From Singulisphaera sp. GP187 (GTDB lineage: Bacteria; Planctomycetota; GCA-002687715), in assembly GCA_945907755.1 (NCBI GenBank), contig CAMDTN010000002.1:64055-128054 (forward strand): a DNA stretch of 64,000 bases. The letters run 5' to 3'. Made by a program: the position numbers and the translations under genes. Positions within the stretch are counted from its first letter, which is position 1. Each line of letters starts with the position of its first letter. Shown piece after piece: positions 40,264-49,861 of this stretch. The notes beneath the pieces are model-generated. The model was not told where the DNA came from and made no database searches. It saw only the letters and a list, made by a program, of their open reading frames with translations.

Positions 40264-40286
40264 GCGAGGGGCCTTGAGCTCCTCGC
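40264..40286 (+). terminator. Hairpin after small basic protein gene
   Basis: GCGAGGGGC CTTGA GCTCCTCGC; 9-bp stem with one G.T wobble; no T tract. Confidence 0.4.
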
Positions 40287-40313
40287 GCGCGTGGCCACAT
40301 CAAGGTATGCCCC

Positions 40314-41096
40314 GTGGTGATGGACACAGACAGGCTTGGTGCGCTGGAACAGCGCTGTGCCGTAGACCTGATCGAGATCTTCTCATCGGTGCAGGGGGAA
40401 GGTCCGCGCGCGGGCGAGCGCCATCTGTTCGTGCGCACCGCCCACTGCGATTTGCACTGTGTTTGGTGCGACACGCCGCTGTGTCACGTGGTGCCAGCGG
40501 AAGCGCGGGTGACGCCGGTTGCAGGCGGTGCGACGCAGAGCGTGCCCAATCCCGTGCCCGTGGCAACGGTGCTGGGCTGGATCGCAACTGCGCTGCAAGC
40601 GGTGCGCCACACCGCGGTGTCTTTCACTGGTGGCGAACCGCTCCTGCATCCGTGGTTGCTGCGTGAAGCGGCGCCCGTGGTGCGCGCGCATGGGGCCAAA
40701 GTGCTGTTGGAAACTGACGGCACCATGCCAACGGTGTTCGAGAGTATTCTGGACAGTGTTGACATCGTCAGCATGGACTGGAAACTCCCGTCCTCGTGTG
40801 GTGAACGCGACTTTGCGACCGAACACAGCGCTTTCCTGCGTCTTGCGCGAGGCCGTGAAACCGCTGTGAAATTAGTGATCACTGCCAGCACCACGTTGGA
40901 AGAAGTGCAAGCCGTGGCCACCGCGGTTGCGCTCGCGTGCCCCGAAGCCGTGCTGGTGTTACAGCCCGTGACACCGATCGGTGGCGCCGTTCCTCCCAAT
41001 CCGCGTGCGTTGCCTGCGTTGCAGGCGGCGGCGCTTCAGTGCCACGCGCTGGTGCGCGTGCTACCGCAAATCCACCGTTTGATGGGGCAGCCATGA
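40314..41096 (+). CDS. queE: 7-carboxy-7-deazaguanine synthase QueE-like radical SAM protein
   Basis: EIFSSVQGEGPRAGERHLFVRTAHCDLHCVWCDT, VSFTGGEPLLHPWLL, SMDWKLPSS. Confidence 0.88.
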   Translation: MVMDTDRLGALEQRCAVDLIEIFSSVQGEGPRAGERHLFVRTAHCDLHCVWCDTPLCHVVPAEARVTPVAGGATQSVPNPVPVATVLGWIATALQAVRHTAVSFTGGEPLLHPWLLREAAPVVRAHGAKVLLETDGTMPTVFESILDSVDIVSMDWKLPSSCGERDFATEHSAFLRLARGRETAVKLVITASTTLEEVQAVATAVALACPEAVLVLQPVTPIGGAVPPNPRALPALQAAALQCHALVRVLPQIHRLMGQP

Positions 41097-42418
41097 AATT
41101 GCCATCTGTGGCCATTGTTGGGCGTCCCAATGTGGGCAAGTCCTCGTTCTTGAACGCCGCCGCAGGGCAGCGCATTTCCATCGTGCATGACCGCCCCGGC
41201 GTCACCCGCGACCGCATCGCTACGGAACTCACCTACGGCGAGCGCACATTCGATCTGATCGACATGGGCGGCATCGGCATCGTCGATGACCAAGCCCTAG
41301 ACGAAGACGTCGAAGTGCAGATTGACGCGGCTATTACTGGTGCCGATGTGATTCTGTTTGTGGTGGATTCTCGCGACGGCGTCACGCCGTTGGACCAAGA
41401 AGTGGCAGCCACCATCCGCCGCACAACCAAGCCGCACTTGCTGGTGGCGAACAAGGTGGACGGCGAGAAGCACCGCTTGCAAGCGCAGGAGTTCTACCGT
41501 CTTGGCTTAGGCGAACCGCTCATGATCTCGGCGTTGGCTCCGCTCGGCATCACCGATGTGCTGGACGCATTGCTGCTGTTGCTGCCGCCGAAGGAAGCGG
41601 ACGAAGCGCCCCGCAGAGAGGGTGAAACTCTCATCGCGCTGGTGGGGCAGCGCAACGCCGGCAAGAGCACCCTGTTGAACGCCGTTGCGGGGGAAGAGCG
41701 CGTCATCGTCAGCGAGATCCCTGGTACCACGCGCGACGCGGTGGACGTGCAGGTGCGCTTCGGCGAACGCTCGTTCACGCTGATCGACACCGCCGGGTTG
41801 CAACGCAACGCGCGCCTCGATGATTCGGTGGAGTACTACTCGCAATTGCGCACCCATGAATCCATCCGCCGCGCGGATGTGGTGCTGCACTTGATCGACG
41901 CCACCAAGGAGATTTCTCAGGTAGACAAGAAGGCCGCCGAGAGTGTGCTGGACGCCTTCAAGCCCACTGTGGTGGTGATCAACAAGTGGGACCTCACCGG
42001 CGACATCGACACTCAGAAATATCTGGACTACATCGGCGAGAAGCTGCCCTCGCTGCACTTCGTTCCGGTGATCTTCATTTCGGCCAAGGAAAGGTTGCGT
42101 CTGCGGCAGTTGGTGGACCTCGCATTCGAACTGCACGACCAAGCACAGCACCGCGTGCCCACCAATGTCGTGAACAAGCTGGTCGAAGATTCCGCCAGCG
42201 TGCGCGGCCCTCGGGTTTCTCGTGGCAAGTACCCCAAGATTTATTACGCCACTCAAGTGGGGGTGTCGCCGCCTTGGATTGTGTTGTTCGTGAACAACCC
42301 AGAGCTTTTCAAGGACGATTTCAGGCGTTTTCTTGAGAATCGCTTCCGTGAAGCTCTGCCCTTCCGGGAGATCCCCATTCGTATTTCGTTCCGCCAGCGT
42401 CTGCGAGAAAAGAAGTAG
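41093..42418 (+). CDS. der: Ribosome biogenesis GTPase Der (EngA)
   Basis: Two GTPase domains: GRPNVGKSSFLN...GVTRDR...DMGGIG; GQRNAGKSTLLN...PGTTRDAVDV...DTAGLQ...NKWDL. Confidence 0.95.
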   Translation: MKLPSVAIVGRPNVGKSSFLNAAAGQRISIVHDRPGVTRDRIATELTYGERTFDLIDMGGIGIVDDQALDEDVEVQIDAAITGADVILFVVDSRDGVTPLDQEVAATIRRTTKPHLLVANKVDGEKHRLQAQEFYRLGLGEPLMISALAPLGITDVLDALLLLLPPKEADEAPRREGETLIALVGQRNAGKSTLLNAVAGEERVIVSEIPGTTRDAVDVQVRFGERSFTLIDTAGLQRNARLDDSVEYYSQLRTHESIRRADVVLHLIDATKEISQVDKKAAESVLDAFKPTVVVINKWDLTGDIDTQKYLDYIGEKLPSLHFVPVIFISAKERLRLRQLVDLAFELHDQAQHRVPTNVVNKLVEDSASVRGPRVSRGKYPKIYYATQVGVSPPWIVLFVNNPELFKDDFRRFLENRFREALPFREIPIRISFRQRLREKK

Positions 42419-42447
42419 TCTGCCTCGCGATATGGAGGGTTTGCAGC

Positions 42448-42909
42448 ATGCGCAGTTTATTCATCGTGGCAGTGATGATGGCTTGCCTTAGCGCTTGCGC
42501 CGGCACCGATGTGGGCAGTGCCGTCGCCGAGACGAGCTTCGTGTATCAGCACTCGCGCGCGTTCCTCGATCACGAGATTCGCACGCAACTTGCGCGTGAG
42601 TGGTCTAAGCCCACCACCGAAGTAGAAACTGGCGCTTGGCTGACTGACTGGAAAGAGCAATTGGCGGTGATGTCGCAATTCGGACGCCGTCATCGGCTGC
42701 GCGTGCGGGTGGAAGCGGCTGACGGTGGGTTCAAAGTGAATTGCGAGCAGGAAAGTCAGCGCAATATGGAACAAGAAGACCCGCTGAGTGCATCCAAAGC
42801 AGAGTGGGATGCAGCGCAGACTGATGGCGCATTAGCAAAGAAGTTTTTGTTCGACCTGCATCGCCGCTTGAATCCCAAACAGGCATGGCGCGAAGCATCG
42901 ATCCGGTGA
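42448..42909 (+). CDS. Hypothetical lipoprotein
   Basis: MRSLFIVAVMMACLSACAG lipobox; codon usage consistent with neighbours. Confidence 0.6.
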   Translation: MRSLFIVAVMMACLSACAGTDVGSAVAETSFVYQHSRAFLDHEIRTQLAREWSKPTTEVETGAWLTDWKEQLAVMSQFGRRHRLRVRVEAADGGFKVNCEQESQRNMEQEDPLSASKAEWDAAQTDGALAKKFLFDLHRRLNPKQAWREASIR

Positions 42910-42959
42910 CTATCAGGTGCTGCGCGAGCATCGCGCGAACATGCTGTCAAGAAAAATAG

Positions 42960-42988
42960 TTGCACACTCTTGCACATGGCCTTATGCT
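42960..42988 (+). promoter_or_regulatory. Weak candidate promoter for the Lys-rich micro-ORF
   Basis: TTGCAC-N17-TATGCT; 3/6 and 4/6 matches only. Confidence 0.25.
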
Positions 42989-43067
42989 CCCGCCCGTGTC
43001 CTCAGGGACATGAAGAGGTTACGGGACCTTTTCAACCGTTGGTACTCCAAAATGGGGGTAGGGAATC

Positions 43068-43133
43068 ATGGCTAAGAAAACTGCGAAGAAGAAGGCTGCA
43101 AAGAAGGCAAAGCGCGCGACTAAGCGCAAGTAG
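43068..43133 (+). CDS. 21-aa Lys/Arg/Ala-rich micro-protein MAKKTAKKKAAKKAKRATKRK
   Basis: ATG...TAG, purine-rich GGGGGTAGGGA upstream, strong hairpin immediately downstream; below the ORF-track length cutoff. Confidence 0.6.
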   Translation: MAKKTAKKKAAKKAKRATKRK

Positions 43134-43150
43134 GCCAGCAGTTCGATTCG

Positions 43151-43187
43151 AACCGGGCCGTTGCTCTTCACGAGCAGCGGCCCGGTT
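43151..43187 (+). terminator. Strong intrinsic terminator
   Basis: AACCGGGCCGTTGCTC TTCAC GAGCAGCGGCCCGGTT then GCATTTT; 16-bp stem with a single G.T wobble. Confidence 0.85.
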
Positions 43188-43219
43188 GCATTTTACCCTG
43201 CAATTTCCGGTTATTATTG

Positions 43220-44521
43220 ATGCCTACCATGGCGCCGCGTTATTTGTTTCTCTTGGTGTTGTCGTGCGCGCAACTGTTCGCGCAGATTCCCACCGACGAT
43301 CCGCGCGAAGCGAACAAGCGTTGGTTCGTGCGTGAACAAGAGCGCCCCGATCTGGTCGTGGGCACTTTCGAAGTGGTGCGCTTTCCCGTGCCACGCCAAG
43401 CACCAGCGCTGCTGCGCCACGACCCCAAGGAATCGAAGCGCATCCTGAATCCAGATTATTGGTGCAATCGCTGCGCTCGCGAGAAGCGCATCCCGGACCG
43501 CGCGCGTGACTCCAACGACCGGCTGATGGACTTGGATGCGCCACAGGTGTTGGGGTGGTTGCAGGCCCAGCAGAAAGGGCGGCTGTGGACCTATATCGAG
43601 GATTCGCAATTCAAATTGTGGACCGATGTGCCGGGGATCAACATCAAACTCGAACCCTCGCGATTCATGAAGGAAGAGCTTGCCGAACTGGGTGACATCT
43701 TCCCGGAAGTGACTGAAAAGACGGTGCAAATCGACGACCACAAGCGGGCGCACCTCGTGCTGTTGCGCATGCGGCGCCTGATGCGCGACATGTGCTGGAT
43801 GGTGGGCAAAGACCCAGCAGGTGTGCAGCGCGCGCACCCAGAATTGGGACCCTATTTGGGCATGAACGGCAAGCAAGAGGTGTATGTCTTCGACCGCGGC
43901 ATGGTCTATGACAATTTTGCTGGGCGCTTCATCGGCCGCACAGCCCCGGGCGGCCAATGCTGGCACTTGTTCAAGTCGCGGGCCATGGTGGCGCTGATCG
44001 ATGCTGCGAACCACGGGGATTCACGCCTGACCAACGCGGTGCACCATCGGGTGGCGCACAATTTGCTTGATGCCTACCGCATGTATTCATTCAAGCTGCC
44101 CGCCTGGTTTCAGATGGGTTTGGCCGCGTTCATCGAACGGCGTGAAGAACCCGCTTGGAACTGCTTCTGTTACTCGGAGGGCACTGTTCCGAAGTTGCTG
44201 TACGAATCGAAGTGGATGCCCAAGGTGAAGCGCCTGCTGAGTGCTGGGGAAGTGCAGCCTTTCGTGGCGATTGCTCCAGTGCAGGAGTACGGCGACCTGA
44301 AGCCCGAATACCACATGATTTCGTGGTCGTGGTTCTGCTACATGCTGCGCATGGGCCCCGAGAAGTTGCCGCTGTTCATTGAAGCGCTGAAGTCGAAGAC
44401 CGAAGACGAGACTTTGCACCAAGCGCAGGTGCGCGCACTGAAGACTGCCTACGGGGTGAACATGCTGGAATTTGACGAAGGTTGGCGCGCTTGGGTGAAG
44501 GCGCTGTACCCGGATGTGTGA
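43220..44521 (+). CDS. Secreted protein resembling a degenerate gluzincin (peptidase MA-like / DUF1570-like)
   Basis: Signal peptide MAPRYLFLLVLSCAQLFAQ; HHRVAHNLLDAYRMYSFKLPAWFQMGLAAFIE aligns by eye with HExxH...LPxWxxEGLAEY. Confidence 0.5.
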   Translation: MPTMAPRYLFLLVLSCAQLFAQIPTDDPREANKRWFVREQERPDLVVGTFEVVRFPVPRQAPALLRHDPKESKRILNPDYWCNRCAREKRIPDRARDSNDRLMDLDAPQVLGWLQAQQKGRLWTYIEDSQFKLWTDVPGINIKLEPSRFMKEELAELGDIFPEVTEKTVQIDDHKRAHLVLLRMRRLMRDMCWMVGKDPAGVQRAHPELGPYLGMNGKQEVYVFDRGMVYDNFAGRFIGRTAPGGQCWHLFKSRAMVALIDAANHGDSRLTNAVHHRVAHNLLDAYRMYSFKLPAWFQMGLAAFIERREEPAWNCFCYSEGTVPKLLYESKWMPKVKRLLSAGEVQPFVAIAPVQEYGDLKPEYHMISWSWFCYMLRMGPEKLPLFIEALKSKTEDETLHQAQVRALKTAYGVNMLEFDEGWRAWVKALYPDV

Positions 44522-44580
44522 GCGCCGGTCACAGGCGCCGCGCGCGGATTCGTTAGGCACAGGGCGCCGGCGTAACCACT

Positions 44581-46137
44581 ATGATGGGCTGCATGAGTTT
44601 GCCACGCGTTCTGTTCATGCTTGCAGTGTTGCTGGTTGCGGCAGCGTGGGGCCAAGAAGCCACTAAGCCCCAGGCCGAGGCGGCGTTGAAGACCTTCGCC
44701 AGCTACGCCGCGAACCAGAATGTGCATGTGCGCTGCGCCGCGCTGGATGAGCTGGGCGCCACCGACCACGAACTGGTGTGCATGGAACTGCTGCGCCACT
44801 TGAAGGACGCCTTGCCGCCGATCCGCACCATCGCTGTGCAAGGCTTGGCACGCCAGCGGAACATCCCAGGGGTCGATGAAGTCCTGCGACGCGTGTGGCG
44901 TGGGCGCGACGAAGCCGAGCGCTTGGAATTGCTGAAAGTGTTGCGCATGGCCAAGCCCGCGAAGGGGCGTTCTGTGTTGGAAGAACTGGCACGGTCGACC
45001 CACTTCAATCTGCGTTTGGGCGCTGTGGAAGCGCTGGGTGGCTACCCCGACGAAGACGGCCGCACCACGGGGTTGCTGTTGTCCATGCTGGCCGACAAAG
45101 AACCGTTGGTGCGCTTGGCGGCGCTCGATGCCTTGCCGCGCACCCAGCACAAAGACTGCGTGGACGCCTTGGTGCGCATGCTCAAAGACGCGGATTGGCG
45201 CGTGCGTGCATCCGCCGTCTGGGGCGTGCGCGCGCTGCGTCCGACGGCGGCGGTTGCGCCACTCATCGCGCTGCTGGATGCCGAGCAAGGCCGTTTGGTG
45301 GATGACACCATCGCGGCCTTGGAAGACCTCACGGCAGCGGGCTACGGCGCGGACATCGCGGGGTGGAAAGCCTGGTGGAAGCAAGTGGCCGAGCGCTTTG
45401 TGGTGCCCAGCAAAGCCGAACTCGAAACGCTGCGCAAGAAGGAAGCCGCCAATTCCGCCACTTACGCCAAGCGCGACAAAGGCTACGAAAGCCGCCCTTA
45501 TCACGGCATCCGCACGCGCTCACGCAACATGCTGTTCGTCATCGATTGCTCCACCAGTATGGCGGAAGCAGTGGTCTTGGATGAACGCGACATCGCGCGG
45601 CTGGATGACTTCCGCAAACGCTATGGCGAATTGCGCACCAAAATCGACATCGCGCGCGAAGAACTGATTCAGTTGGTGGCCGCGCTTCCTGCGCACGCGA
45701 AGTTCAACATCATCACCTTTAATGCTTCTGTGGACACTTGGAAGCGTGGATTAGTGCCCGCTGATGAGGGCAGTCGCAACGCTGCCATCCGTTGGCTGGC
45801 CAAACTCACTCCGGCCTCGGTGGTGCCTGTGGGCAACAGCGGCGCAGGGCGCACAAACACCTTCGAGGCAATGAACGCCGCCTTCGGGCTGATGACTGGC
45901 GGCACGGCAGAGAAAGCAACATTCAAGACCGACGCTGACACCATGTTCTTGCTGACCGACGGCAACCCCACCGTTGGGGCTGTCACCGAGCCTAAGCTGC
46001 TCATCGAGCATGTGGCCGAGATCAATCGCAAGGCGAAGATGGTCATTCACACCATCGGCTTCGGTGCATCGAATCAAGCCTTGATGCAAGCGTTGGCGCG
46101 GGATTCTGGCGGCCAGTATGTCAGCGTCGGCGGCTAG
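44581..46137 (+). CDS. Secreted HEAT-repeat + VWA domain protein
   Basis: HEAT-like repeats (DWRVRASAVWGVRALRPTAAVAPLIALL); VWA: MLFVIDCSTSMAEAV...FNIITFNASVDTW...FLLTDGNPTVG. Confidence 0.82.
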   Translation: MMGCMSLPRVLFMLAVLLVAAAWGQEATKPQAEAALKTFASYAANQNVHVRCAALDELGATDHELVCMELLRHLKDALPPIRTIAVQGLARQRNIPGVDEVLRRVWRGRDEAERLELLKVLRMAKPAKGRSVLEELARSTHFNLRLGAVEALGGYPDEDGRTTGLLLSMLADKEPLVRLAALDALPRTQHKDCVDALVRMLKDADWRVRASAVWGVRALRPTAAVAPLIALLDAEQGRLVDDTIAALEDLTAAGYGADIAGWKAWWKQVAERFVVPSKAELETLRKKEAANSATYAKRDKGYESRPYHGIRTRSRNMLFVIDCSTSMAEAVVLDERDIARLDDFRKRYGELRTKIDIAREELIQLVAALPAHAKFNIITFNASVDTWKRGLVPADEGSRNAAIRWLAKLTPASVVPVGNSGAGRTNTFEAMNAAFGLMTGGTAEKATFKTDADTMFLLTDGNPTVGAVTEPKLLIEHVAEINRKAKMVIHTIGFGASNQALMQALARDSGGQYVSVGG

Positions 46138-46166
46138 TTCTTGCACCGGCACTACGCGAACGGCAG

Positions 46167-48461
46167 CTAGCGCAATGCAGGGTCGATTGTTCCGGCCGCA
46201 AGCGCAGGTGCCAGCACAGCATCGGCGGCGCAGGCAGCGCGAATGGCTCCAGCGCTGATTTGCAGTGAGCGCAAAGTTGTCACTGCAGCGTTGGCAGCCG
46301 CGGAATCTGAACGCAGCAGCGCGATCTTCGCGGTCAGCAAATGCGCCGGAGCCAGATTGGGGTCGCGGCTGAGCGCCAGTTGCAGGTTGCGCGTGGCTGC
46401 GGCAGCGTCGCCAGCGTCCAACGCTTGAATCGCGATGGCCAACTTTGCCCGCGCGGTGGCGCGGTTGGCGAGGGCCAATTCGGTTTCTGTGCGTGCGGCG
46501 TATCCGTGGCGAATCACAAGATTCAGCGCATCAGGGTGGCACGCATCGTTCGCAAGCACACACAGCGCCAGTTCCAAGGCTTCGGTGCCACGCGCAGCCA
46601 GATCCGCCTCCCGCGCCGCGTCCAGCAGTGCGCTCTCGGAGTGCTGGCTTGGCAACAGCCACTGCAGTGCGGTGGCCTCAGCCCCTGCATGCAGCAAATC
46701 CTGCGTTCCGATGCGGCGTAACACGGCGGCCAACATCGCGCTGGTGCCTGGGGCAGCGGGCAATGTTTGCAGCGTCGCGCGCAGCAGTGCCTCCGCAGCG
46801 CGTTCGGCTTCGGGCCGAAGTTGATCTTTTCGAAGGAGCAGCAATTCCTCGGCCTCCAGCAAGCGTGCAGCGAGGTGCATTGGTTCGTGCAGACGCACAT
46901 GCGCGATCAGCTTGCGCGTCGATTCCTGCGCATGGTCTAACCACTCCGGGCGTGTGCCTAAGTCTTCCAGCGCATGCCCGAGGGCGGCCAGTTCTCGCGC
47001 CACCAATGCGGTCCTGTAGGCGTGGTTGTTGCTGAATGGCGCTTGGGCCAATTGGGCAACCGTTGCCGCGCAGTCTTGCACGGCATCCATGGCGTCAGCT
47101 TGCGCTTGATGGCGCACATGATGATCGAAGGCCACCAACTGGCGGCGTGCGCGGCCAGTCATGTAATTCTCGTGAGCAAGAGCGGCAGCACCGAGCAGAG
47201 CGACAAGCAGCAGCACAGCGCTGGCCGCAGTGCTCCAACGCGCAGGCCGCGGCGAAGCTGTGGCGGCGAAAACCCAGCCGGCACACAGGCCTAGCGCCAA
47301 GGTGCCCGCCGCGTGGTGCAAGGGCGAACGCACCAACACGAACACGCTGCAGGCTACGAACACGCCTGCCAACGCCGCACGCGCTTCAGCTGCGCTGCCG
47401 CTGAGGCGCCGCCAGCGCAGCCAGCACAGCAGCACTAAGCCAAGGCACACAGCAAGCCCAACGACGCCAGCCTCCGCAGCCGCGAAAAGAACTTCGTTGT
47501 GCGGCGATTCCAGCGCCGTGTTGACACCGGAGGCACGCCACTCTTCAGCGGAGCGGAATTGCGGAATCGTTTCCTCGAAGCGGCCAGGCCCAACTCCGAA
47601 GGGCAGGTTGGCGCCGATGAGCTGCGTGGTGGCTTCATACAAGTGCAGGCGCACTGTGTTGGTGGGGTGCGTGCTGTCGAAGCTGGACAGAATGCGTTGG
47701 CGCAACGGTGCCAAGTGCGGCAACAACGCCAGCAGTGTCAACAGCAGCACTGCCGCGTACAGCAGCAGCAATCCTTTGCGCCGCACTGCACCAGCGGTGC
47801 GCAGTAAAACCACCGCTCCGACCACGAGCCCGAGAGCCACCGCGAGGAAACCTGCGCGGGATTCGGACAAGCCAGTGAGCGCCAGTGCTGCGACGAAAAG
47901 CAAGTAATCCGCGATGCCGGCACGCGGCAAGAGCAGCAACAAGACCGCGATGGGCGCCGCGAACTCGGCGACTTCATTGCTGTTGCCAAGAGTGGCGGAG
48001 AAGGCCACATCGGCGCGGTCGGGGATCCACGCGAGAAGCTCGGTGTGGCGGCGGACTAATCCGACGGCCAACACCAGCAGCGCTGCCGTACCGAGGGCGC
48101 GGGCTAAGGCGCGCAGCGCTGGCAGTGTCCCGCCGCTGCTGGCTCCGATGTGCAGCGCCACCAACGGTGCCGCCAACAGCGCCAACGCTTGGGCCCACTG
48201 CGCGGCATCAGAGGCGTCGCGCAACGCGGCGATGGCAAATGTTGGCAGCAGCAACAGCAAGAGTCTGTGGATTGGTGCCAGCGGGGCCGTGTGTCTACCG
48301 CGCCACAGCAGCGCGAGGGTCAAAGGGATGCCGAGCGCCGCCAGTAAGAGCAATTTCGGTGCGGCGAATTCGCTGTGAAACCATGGGGCCACCGCGAGCG
48401 GGAGCGCGAGGATCCACAGTGCGGCCAGCGCACCGCACCAGCCGCCTGCGGAACCGAGCAT
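46167..48461 (-). CDS. O-antigen ligase (Wzy_C-like) family membrane protein with C-terminal TPR-like region
   Basis: Many TM segments; FGVGPGRFEETIPQFRS...ESPHNEVLFAAAEAGVVGLAVCLGLVLL; NLQLALSRDPNLAPAHLLTAKIALLR. Confidence 0.8.
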   Translation of the reverse strand: MLGSAGGWCGALAALWILALPLAVAPWFHSEFAAPKLLLLAALGIPLTLALLWRGRHTAPLAPIHRLLLLLLPTFAIAALRDASDAAQWAQALALLAAPLVALHIGASSGGTLPALRALARALGTAALLVLAVGLVRRHTELLAWIPDRADVAFSATLGNSNEVAEFAAPIAVLLLLLPRAGIADYLLFVAALALTGLSESRAGFLAVALGLVVGAVVLLRTAGAVRRKGLLLLYAAVLLLTLLALLPHLAPLRQRILSSFDSTHPTNTVRLHLYEATTQLIGANLPFGVGPGRFEETIPQFRSAEEWRASGVNTALESPHNEVLFAAAEAGVVGLAVCLGLVLLCWLRWRRLSGSAAEARAALAGVFVACSVFVLVRSPLHHAAGTLALGLCAGWVFAATASPRPARWSTAASAVLLLVALLGAAALAHENYMTGRARRQLVAFDHHVRHQAQADAMDAVQDCAATVAQLAQAPFSNNHAYRTALVARELAALGHALEDLGTRPEWLDHAQESTRKLIAHVRLHEPMHLAARLLEAEELLLLRKDQLRPEAERAAEALLRATLQTLPAAPGTSAMLAAVLRRIGTQDLLHAGAEATALQWLLPSQHSESALLDAAREADLAARGTEALELALCVLANDACHPDALNLVIRHGYAARTETELALANRATARAKLAIAIQALDAGDAAAATRNLQLALSRDPNLAPAHLLTAKIALLRSDSAAANAAVTTLRSLQISAGAIRAACAADAVLAPALAAGTIDPALR

Positions 48462-48479
48462 GCAGGCCGCTACCAGCGC

Positions 48480-49421
48480 TCATGGCGCGGGCGCGGCGCC
48501 CTCCTCGGCGAAAATGGCTTCCACGAAGGCGTCAGCATCGAAATCTTCGATGTCTTCATGCGTCTCTCCGACGCCGATGAATTTGACCGGAACGCGCACT
48601 TGGTCGCGGATGCCGATAACAGCGCCGCCCTTCGCGGTGCCGTCCAACTTGGTCAGGAACAAACCTGTGATGTCGAGGATGCGGCCGAATTCGATGGCTT
48701 GCTGAATTGCGTTTTGGCCCGTGGTTGCGTCCAGCACCAAAATCGTCTCGTGCGGCGCGCCCGGGATGCGCTTGGCCACTACGCGTTTAATCTTGTCCAA
48801 TTCGGCCATGAGGTTTTTTTGCGTGTGCAACCGACCAGCGGTGTCGATGACCAGATAATCCGCGTTGCGCGCGACGGCTGCTTCGGCGGCATCGTAGGCC
48901 ACAGCGGCGGGGTCCGCCCCGGTGGGTTGGCGCACAATCTTGCAACCGATGCGTTCGCTCCACACGGCGAGTTGATCCACTGCCGCGGCGCGGAAGGTGT
49001 CGGAGGCGGCCAGCACGACCGTGCGCCCGCCACGAGTCAGGCGCCACGCCAGTTTGGCGATGGAAGTGGTCTTGCCGGTGCCATTCACGCCGGCCACCAA
49101 AATCACCGTGGGCCCCGAAGCGGCTTTCGCCAAAGTGGCCCCGTCGTCTTTCAGGATGGCCTTCAATTGTGCCTTCAAGAACAGGCGGCAGTCGTCGGTG
49201 GTGCGGATGCGGCGGGCCTTCCATTCGGCGCGCACGCTGTCGACCAATTTGGTGGTGGTGCGCGGGCCGATGTCCGCCGTGAGCAGCGTGTCTTCGAGTT
49301 CGTCGATGAGCGCAGCGTCCAGTTCGCGCCCGATGGGAAGGATCGCCGCGAGCCCGCTGGTCAGTTTCTCACGCGTGAGCGCAAGGCCGCGCTTCAGCGC
49401 ATTCGTGAGCTTGCCGAACAT
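48480..49421 (-). CDS. ftsY: Signal recognition particle receptor FtsY
   Basis: VNGTGKTTSIAKLAWRL, ASDTFRAAAVDQLAVW, VIDTAGRLHTQKNLMAEL, TKLDGTAKGGAVIGI, IGVGETHEDIEDFD. Confidence 0.95.
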   Translation of the reverse strand: MFGKLTNALKRGLALTREKLTSGLAAILPIGRELDAALIDELEDTLLTADIGPRTTTKLVDSVRAEWKARRIRTTDDCRLFLKAQLKAILKDDGATLAKAASGPTVILVAGVNGTGKTTSIAKLAWRLTRGGRTVVLAASDTFRAAAVDQLAVWSERIGCKIVRQPTGADPAAVAYDAAEAAVARNADYLVIDTAGRLHTQKNLMAELDKIKRVVAKRIPGAPHETILVLDATTGQNAIQQAIEFGRILDITGLFLTKLDGTAKGGAVIGIRDQVRVPVKFIGVGETHEDIEDFDADAFVEAIFAEEGAAPAP

Positions 49422-49861
49422 CAGCTCTTCTCGGGGCGCAGCTTGCGGCGCAGCTTGTCGAGCACGCCGTTGACAAACGAACCTGACTGCGCCGAACCGT
49501 AACGCTTGGCGACTTCAACGGCTTCGTCGATGATGACATTCACCGGTGTTTCCGGCGTGGATTTCAGTTCATGGCAGCCGATGCGCAACACATTGCGGTC
49601 GACTACCGCCATGCGCGCCACAGTCCAGTTGGTGGCCACGGCTGCGAGCAACGCGTCAATAGCCGCGCGATCTGTTTGCACCCCTTGCACCAGTTCTTCA
49701 GCAAACGAACGCACCGGAAGAGCTGAGCCTTGGTGGGCTGCGAACTCCGCGAAGGTCTCGGGTTCCTGCTGGCGCAGATCCGCCGAGTACAGGTACTTCA
49801 ACGCCAGCTCGCGCCCTTGCGAGCGGCTGCTGCGTGGGTTTTCTTCTGAAGGTGTGTTCAT
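49421..49861 (-). CDS. nusB: Transcription antitermination factor NusB
   Basis: RSQGRELALKYLYSADL...NWTVARMAVVDRNVLRIGCHEL...VNVIIDEAVEVAKRYGSAQSGSFVNGVLDKL. Confidence 0.95.
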   Translation of the reverse strand: MNTPSEENPRSSRSQGRELALKYLYSADLRQQEPETFAEFAAHQGSALPVRSFAEELVQGVQTDRAAIDALLAAVATNWTVARMAVVDRNVLRIGCHELKSTPETPVNVIIDEAVEVAKRYGSAQSGSFVNGVLDKLRRKLRPEKS

